Below are positions 59,201-64,000 of a DNA stretch of 64,000 nucleotides, in pieces (position 1 is the first letter of the stretch; each line of letters begins with the position of its first letter). Made by a program: the position numbers and the translations under genes. The DNA is taken from assembly GCA_038503065.1 (NCBI GenBank), contig JBCAMK010000012.1:1488001-1552000 (forward strand). The letters run 5' to 3'. The notes beneath the pieces are model-generated. The model saw nothing but the letters and a program-made list of their open reading frames with translations, did no database searches and was not told where the DNA came from. This DNA comes from Paragyromitra xinjiangensis (lineage: Eukaryota > Ascomycota > Pezizomycetes > Pezizales > Discinaceae).

Positions 59201-62200
59201 TTATCGAGAACTAACATCCACATATGTTCAGCTGATACAAGCTGCAATTTCTATCAAGTTTGTTTCAGTCGGAAGTTGGTTGCCTAACCTCCAGATGTGT
59301 GTAATTTAGAACAACAATGAAATCCAAAGATAGTTCGATAGAGGGAATCCCGTGCGCTTACTGGTAGACATACATCGGGAAGCAATCGACCCCGAAAATC
59401 ACCGGGAGAAACCGGGAAACGCTTTGTTAAACGTAAAGTAAAATTTCGAGTCATTTCTAAATGAAAGTTACGTGTGATATGATATGCATATTGTTGCTAC
59501 GACGTCGACATCAAGAGTATTCAGGTGATTACTGCATATGACAGCTAGTTCTATCCAATGATCTTATTCAACGGTAAAGGCGGAGGAAATACTTAGGTTT
59601 GATTCACGAATACCTAGTTAGTATTGATATCTCAACTAGAGACACCTTCGAATCATCCAGATCCTTTGAATATCCAGTTCCCGGAGTTGGATAAAACTCA
59701 AGCGCAGATTAGTTACCCACATGCATGATTACTAGAAACTGCATTTCTATAAGAGCCTCTCAGAATTTTGATCCTTAGGATATTTTATAATAGACCCGTT
59801 ATTAGCGCTCCAGGCTTTTTGTCACTTCTAAGAAGTTACCCATACACTAGTAATCAGCTTGACACGATTTCAATTTTGGCTACATTCAGCGCATCAAGAT
59901 ACAAACAACACAAAATCCCAATTCCAGTTACAGTAAAACGTCCACATTGCCATTTTTAGCTACAGAAAATCTACCATGAATGTGATTATTAGAATATCGC
60001 AATAAAATGGGTGCATATATCAAATACTGGGTTTTGAAGTATGATGGCTGCTACACACTAAGCTCGACCACAAGTACCCATTTGATTTCTAAGTACAATA
60101 CTACATGCGACGAAACCCATGGCGCGAACAAAACCCAAATGGCGTGAGCAAAACCAAAGTGCAAGTATCTCTAAGTATATGTGCCGACTATGACCCTGTC
60201 GTATATAGCTACCAAAGAAATAATGTTTCACAAGCAGCCTCAATAGAATCAACTGGAACCGATGATATGTTTCAAGAGCCTGGTCGCCGGGCCACGATTG
60301 CCACGCCACCGTTATCTTTCAGAACGGAAATGGTTATCCCAGCAACAAGGCAAGTACCTTAAATCCCAAAACTATACACACTCAACTATCACCAGCCACA
60401 AAGCCTCCATGTTTCCTTTTTTTTCTATTGTGATAAACCGGCCGACATCTCATCCGTTCAAACAGACTTCGGTAGTTAAAATTTCGGCATTGAAGTGGAA
60501 GCAGCGCCACACGAAAATCTTCAAAGCATCAACAAGGGTTGAGATCACTCAATTTAAACATCATTATTTCTCGGACCCTCCTTTGAACTTCGCACAGACA
60601 TCATGACCAATACTTTGGTAAAGGCTCACAGACCCGTATTCCACAGAACACAAGAAGTTCTACCGTGTTTTACTCCTCGTGTCGGCTAGTATTGCTCTGA
60701 AATCTTTTATTGCTCAACACAGGACAGTTACCGGTGATTGGTAATGATTATCGCTAGGACTTTTCACTGTCGGGCGCGCGTCCTATTCGGTTTATCGAGT
60801 ACTTTGTCGTCACCAAACTGCATGCGCCTAATCACCTGTTTTGGTGAACCTGTCGGTAAAGTTGTCACTACTTTCGAGATTGACAGATTTACAAGGATCA
60901 TAGAAGATAGGGGAATAAAACACATGTTGTCCAGTGCTACTAAGCTTTTTCTCCTAGGCCAAGGATTCGAGCTATTTTAATGACGACAGTGCCGTTGAAC
61001 GCGCGGTAGCCATCTGTCTGGTTCGCTAGATGTCAATTTGTTGATCATTGCTTCTAATCCAATTAACATTGTTGCCATGTGGTCTCGCGAATGCATGCAA
61101 AGTAGTTCCTGCGGGGGACAGCGGGGTGCCTGCCTTGTCTCGGGTTTTCACCAAACTTATCTTATTCGGACTTGCCGAAATTCCGTTCCATTGTTTACCG
61201 TAATCCGTTCTTCTCGCGTCTTTTTCCCTTTTCCCTTGGTGGCATGGACCTCTGATGGAGCTTTGGCTTTACAAGGACGTTTGTAATTTTGGTTTGGGTT
61301 ACCATGCTGCATTGTTAATTTCTGTTTGACAGCATTATATAATTTCTAGCCCCCCCGCCCAACAGCTCAAGCACCGTGCAGATTCTAGGATCAGAATACT
61401 CCATATAGTGCCGAGCACTGCCGACTCCGCACTTCGCATAGCTTTCAATCCCGAAGCCGCCGAAGAAAACACACCACATTCGCTGTTTACCTACTGCTTA
61501 CGATCAAGTCAGTACCGCCATACCCGCTACAATTTAGCTGATATCAAACATTATTCCTCCCCCACACTTCCCATCAGGCGGACACTAAATTTCCGTTCCC
61601 TTCCTTACCACCTCTCTCCTAACCCTGTAATTTTTTTTGAATTGATCGATGATCTAAACACCCTATACCCAGGAAAATCAACGCAAAACAAGCCTTTCAA
61701 AAAGTACCTAAATATGTAAATATACCATTATTAGTTATCCGTTGCGAATCACATCCACGCCCCCACATGTAGACAAGGCTTTCGCAACAGTGACTTTCTG
61801 CAGCGGCTAAAACCAGGCTGTTGAAACCAATTTATATGTACCTGTGTTGACAGCCGGCGCGTTCTCCGCAAAAGTATCCTTTGTACCAGCACCCATGGCT
61901 TAGGGTCATGAGGTTGGACAAAATTAATACCAGAACCTTTCTCGGTTGGGGGGGGTACGGTACGAGCATGGTTCATTATCTTGCAGTCTGGGGTCGGTAG
62001 TGCGATCGCCTTGAGGGTGATTTATGCACTGCTTTCTGCTGGGTTCGGCTAACGACGCCCCCCCGTCTGATCTTGGGTGAGAGTCTGTATTCTCGAAATC
62101 TCTCTCTGCATTGTGTACGTACAGATAGATACTTTTGCTGGAAGTATCTTATGCCGATGGCGTTGCTGTTCCAAATACATGTCATGTATGTTTCTGGTTC

Positions 62201-63623
62201 GTCATCCTTGGCAGGGCGAAAGGCGCAAGTCCCCGAAATAGCAATCAGCCCCCTCTTCTGGGGCATTCCGGTATTATGTTTCCTGGACTTGAAGATCATG
62301 GATAGAGGTGCCAGGGCACGCAAGCGAGAAGGAGCATCCTTACAATTTGTACCGTTCCGGACATGTCGCATGGGTAGCTGACCTCCCTCCCCGCAAAACG
62401 AGGGGGAGGGAGGGTGTTATCGGCACATAACGCTCTCCCCAGCTGTAGTACGAAATTAGCAACACGTGGAAACCTGAAAAATCCCCTCCCACCCCCGCAT
62501 CATGTAGATGTACTGTACCTACCTCCTTACATACATTGCACGCATTCGGAGATCAGAGCAGCTGAGATCATTGTTGATACTGCCTCGGCATGCACGATAT
62601 TCGATAACTGGAAGGAAGGCTGGAATCCAAGCCTAGCTGATCAGTGGTGCCTAGATAGAAACTGCATCGAAAAGCTGCGGACCACCGATTACGCCTGTCA
62701 GAGGCGATTACCGTATTGAAGTTTCCGTGCCGAGTTTCATATCCGACCTGTCAATATCAGCTCTCTCCCGTCGGCATGTTTTAACCTTCCAAGATTCCAA
62801 TGGCGGGGGCTTGTCTTCTGTAAAAAATGTGATGTGATATCTCTGCATATTGAATTGTCTTGCGGAGATGGTGGTTTTTTTTTTCTCATGAAGCACTGCG
62901 TTCGTCCTACCGTCACGCAAGAAGCAGTAAATGTACCGCCACCTCAAACGTTAAACATTCTTGTTACGTACCCCACCTTTTCCTTTCTTTTTGATCGCTG
63001 TATCGTAAATCGTAGAGCGCATCATACGCCACTGGTATCGAAAACATCCCCTTTGGACGGGTTACAGCGCGATTGATCAACTTGCTGACAATACCGCCCT
63101 CACAATGACACTCGGTAATAGAAAGCTTCAAGATCGGCAGCACGTATCGGATCACCAGGTACCCTTACGTTTCTGTTTGGCTAGATTTATGTACTGTGCT
63201 TCTATATTCTTTTCAGCCCCTCGGGGTTAGCGAACGTTTTTGTGATGCCCCTCCTGACCTGGAAGATGGGATGAACTTGTTCGGGATCAAAAGAGGGAGA
63301 TGTTGTGCACTGCATACGCAATAGGCGGCAACACTGCATATAACTGACATTAATTATCATTGGTACAACTATAGTGTACAATACATGAGACGAAAGGAGA
63401 GTGAAAACAAAAAGACACCAATTACCAAGCCCAGATCAGATAAACCACCCAAAAAAAAAAACCATACCGTAATGCAAGATATCGAGAGAGAGGGAAAAAA
63501 AAAGCAAAAACACCCCGTCGCCTTTATATGCTAAAGAAGAAAAAGAAAACCCCCCCCGAAAAACAAAATAAAAAAAGATAAAAAAAAAAAACCAAGTCGC
63601 GCCTTCCATTTAACCGAAGTGAT
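53256..63623. other. 10.4 kb without a recognisable gene
   Basis: Both strands were read. The longest open frames (for example 55728-56228 minus, 61976-62371 minus and 58499-58858 minus) show no domain, no consistent splice chain and no family resemblance. Base composition looks ordinary, not strongly AT-rich. Two TACATGTA palindromes lie at 56477-56484 and 56557-56564. A-rich tracts crowd 63440-63595 downstream of the P450. The region may hold lineage-specific genes, non-coding RNAs or very old transposon remains. Confidence 0.4.
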
Positions 63624-64000
63624 TTAGTTAGGCTTGTATTTGCCCAAAAACTCCTCTCCAAGCTTTGCCTCGCGTTCGATCACTTCTAGGACGCGGGGAC
63701 AACGAGGCTCGATATGGCATCGGAACGGCTGAGGTTTTGAATTGAAACCATCCGTGTATGCAAAGATGTTTGGGGTGATCTCTAGCCCGGTGTTCTGATC
63801 GTGAGCTTTCGAAATGTTAAACCCCCAAAGAATCCGAGTGACCGTGATGAAGAGAGAATTCTCAGCGAGCTGTTTGCCAGGGCAAATACGTCGTCCCTGT
63901 GAAAGTGTTAATCAAAGCAAGGTAGAATGTAAGGGGGGTCGGGTCAGCTTACCCAGCCAAAAGCGGAATGTCCATCACGGTGAGGATATGGTTCTGTGCC
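63624..64000 (-). CDS. Cytochrome P450, C-terminal part (runs off the window)
   Basis: Two coding parts are visible, 64000-63953 and 63896-63624, separated by a 56-bp intron. The heme-binding signature FGWGRRICPGKQLAENS is split by that intron after FGW, and its Cys is the heme ligand. It follows PYPHRDGHSA, the usual approach to the signature. The C-terminal text (FITVTRILWGFNISKA, NIFAYTDGFNSKPQPFRCHI) is typical of fungal P450s of the O-methylsterigmatocystin-oxidoreductase/CYP65-like style, but the family cannot be set from this fragment. The rest of the gene lies beyond the right edge. It may belong to a secondary-metabolism or xenobiotic gene set outside the window. Confidence 0.92.

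Noticed and set aside
61976..62371. 131-codon minus-strand frame
   Set aside because: Basic, irregular composition with no family resemblance and overlapping frames on the other strand.
63440..63600. A-rich tracts as a centromere or telomere signal
   Set aside because: They are short A runs downstream of the P450 stop, with no telomeric repeats. More likely 3'-flank low complexity.
1..64000. CRISPR arrays, bacterial operons or prophage
   Set aside because: Spliceosomal introns throughout and only eukaryotic families. No regularly spaced repeats were seen.

Overview
This window is nuclear DNA from a filamentous ascomycete (Pezizomycotina; anything finer would be a guess). Almost all genes have several short GT..AG introns, mostly 46-125 bp, often with a branch-point-like CTAAC/TTAAC before the AG. 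Several products belong to families typical of filamentous fungi: a C2H2 factor with a fungal transcription-factor middle domain, a long F-box protein with a CxxC cluster, an Asx-homology protein and a P450. Exon joins were worked out by hand from reading frame, splice signals and family resemblance.

Layout. 0.4-3.7 kb: YME2 (mitochondrial inner-membrane protein) and the purine gene for GAR formyltransferase, convergent. 5.1-5.9 kb: VPS68, five exons. 8.3-10.8 kb: a large F-box protein. 12-15 kb: two disordered hypothetical proteins on opposite strands. 16.1-16.6 kb: a 518-bp element with inverted ends (MITE-like). 16.8-20.1 kb: an eight-exon zinc-finger transcription factor. 20.9-22.2 kb: an unrecognised protein. 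24.2-25.9 kb: an Asx-homology (DEUBAD-type) protein. 27.2-28.2 kb: an MMtag-domain Arg/Ser/Asp-rich nuclear protein. 30.7-33.2 kb: an AVT1-like amino-acid transporter. 33.2-39 kb: gene-poor, but with a candidate Pol III RNA gene and degenerate repeats. 39-40.4 kb: peroxisomal 3-ketoacyl-CoA thiolase with a PTS2 signal. 44-47 kb: MED6 and the tRNA isopentenyltransferase MOD5, head to head from 144 bp. 63.6 kb to the edge: the 3' end of a cytochrome P450.

The most interesting region is 47.5-53.1 kb. It is a complete 5,573-bp DNA transposon with 70-bp terminal inverted repeats and a perfect 6-bp target-site duplication (CACTAG). It encodes a Clr5-like plus integrase-core DDE transposase, which best fits the IS3EU/Ginger-type group of eukaryotic integrase-like transposons. 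A second gene, Cys-rich at its N-terminus, carries two in-frame stops. A 1,007-bp solo LTR with its own 5-bp duplication (GTCGG) sits inside the transposase gene. When the LTR and one GTCGG copy are ignored, the transposase frame is continuous across four exons. The transposon lies 66 bp beyond the 3' end of an initiator tRNA-Met gene. The following 10 kb holds no gene I can support.

The host genes are mostly unrelated housekeeping and regulatory functions in ordinary fungal gene order. There is no operon or evident metabolic cluster; the P450 at the edge could belong to one outside the window.
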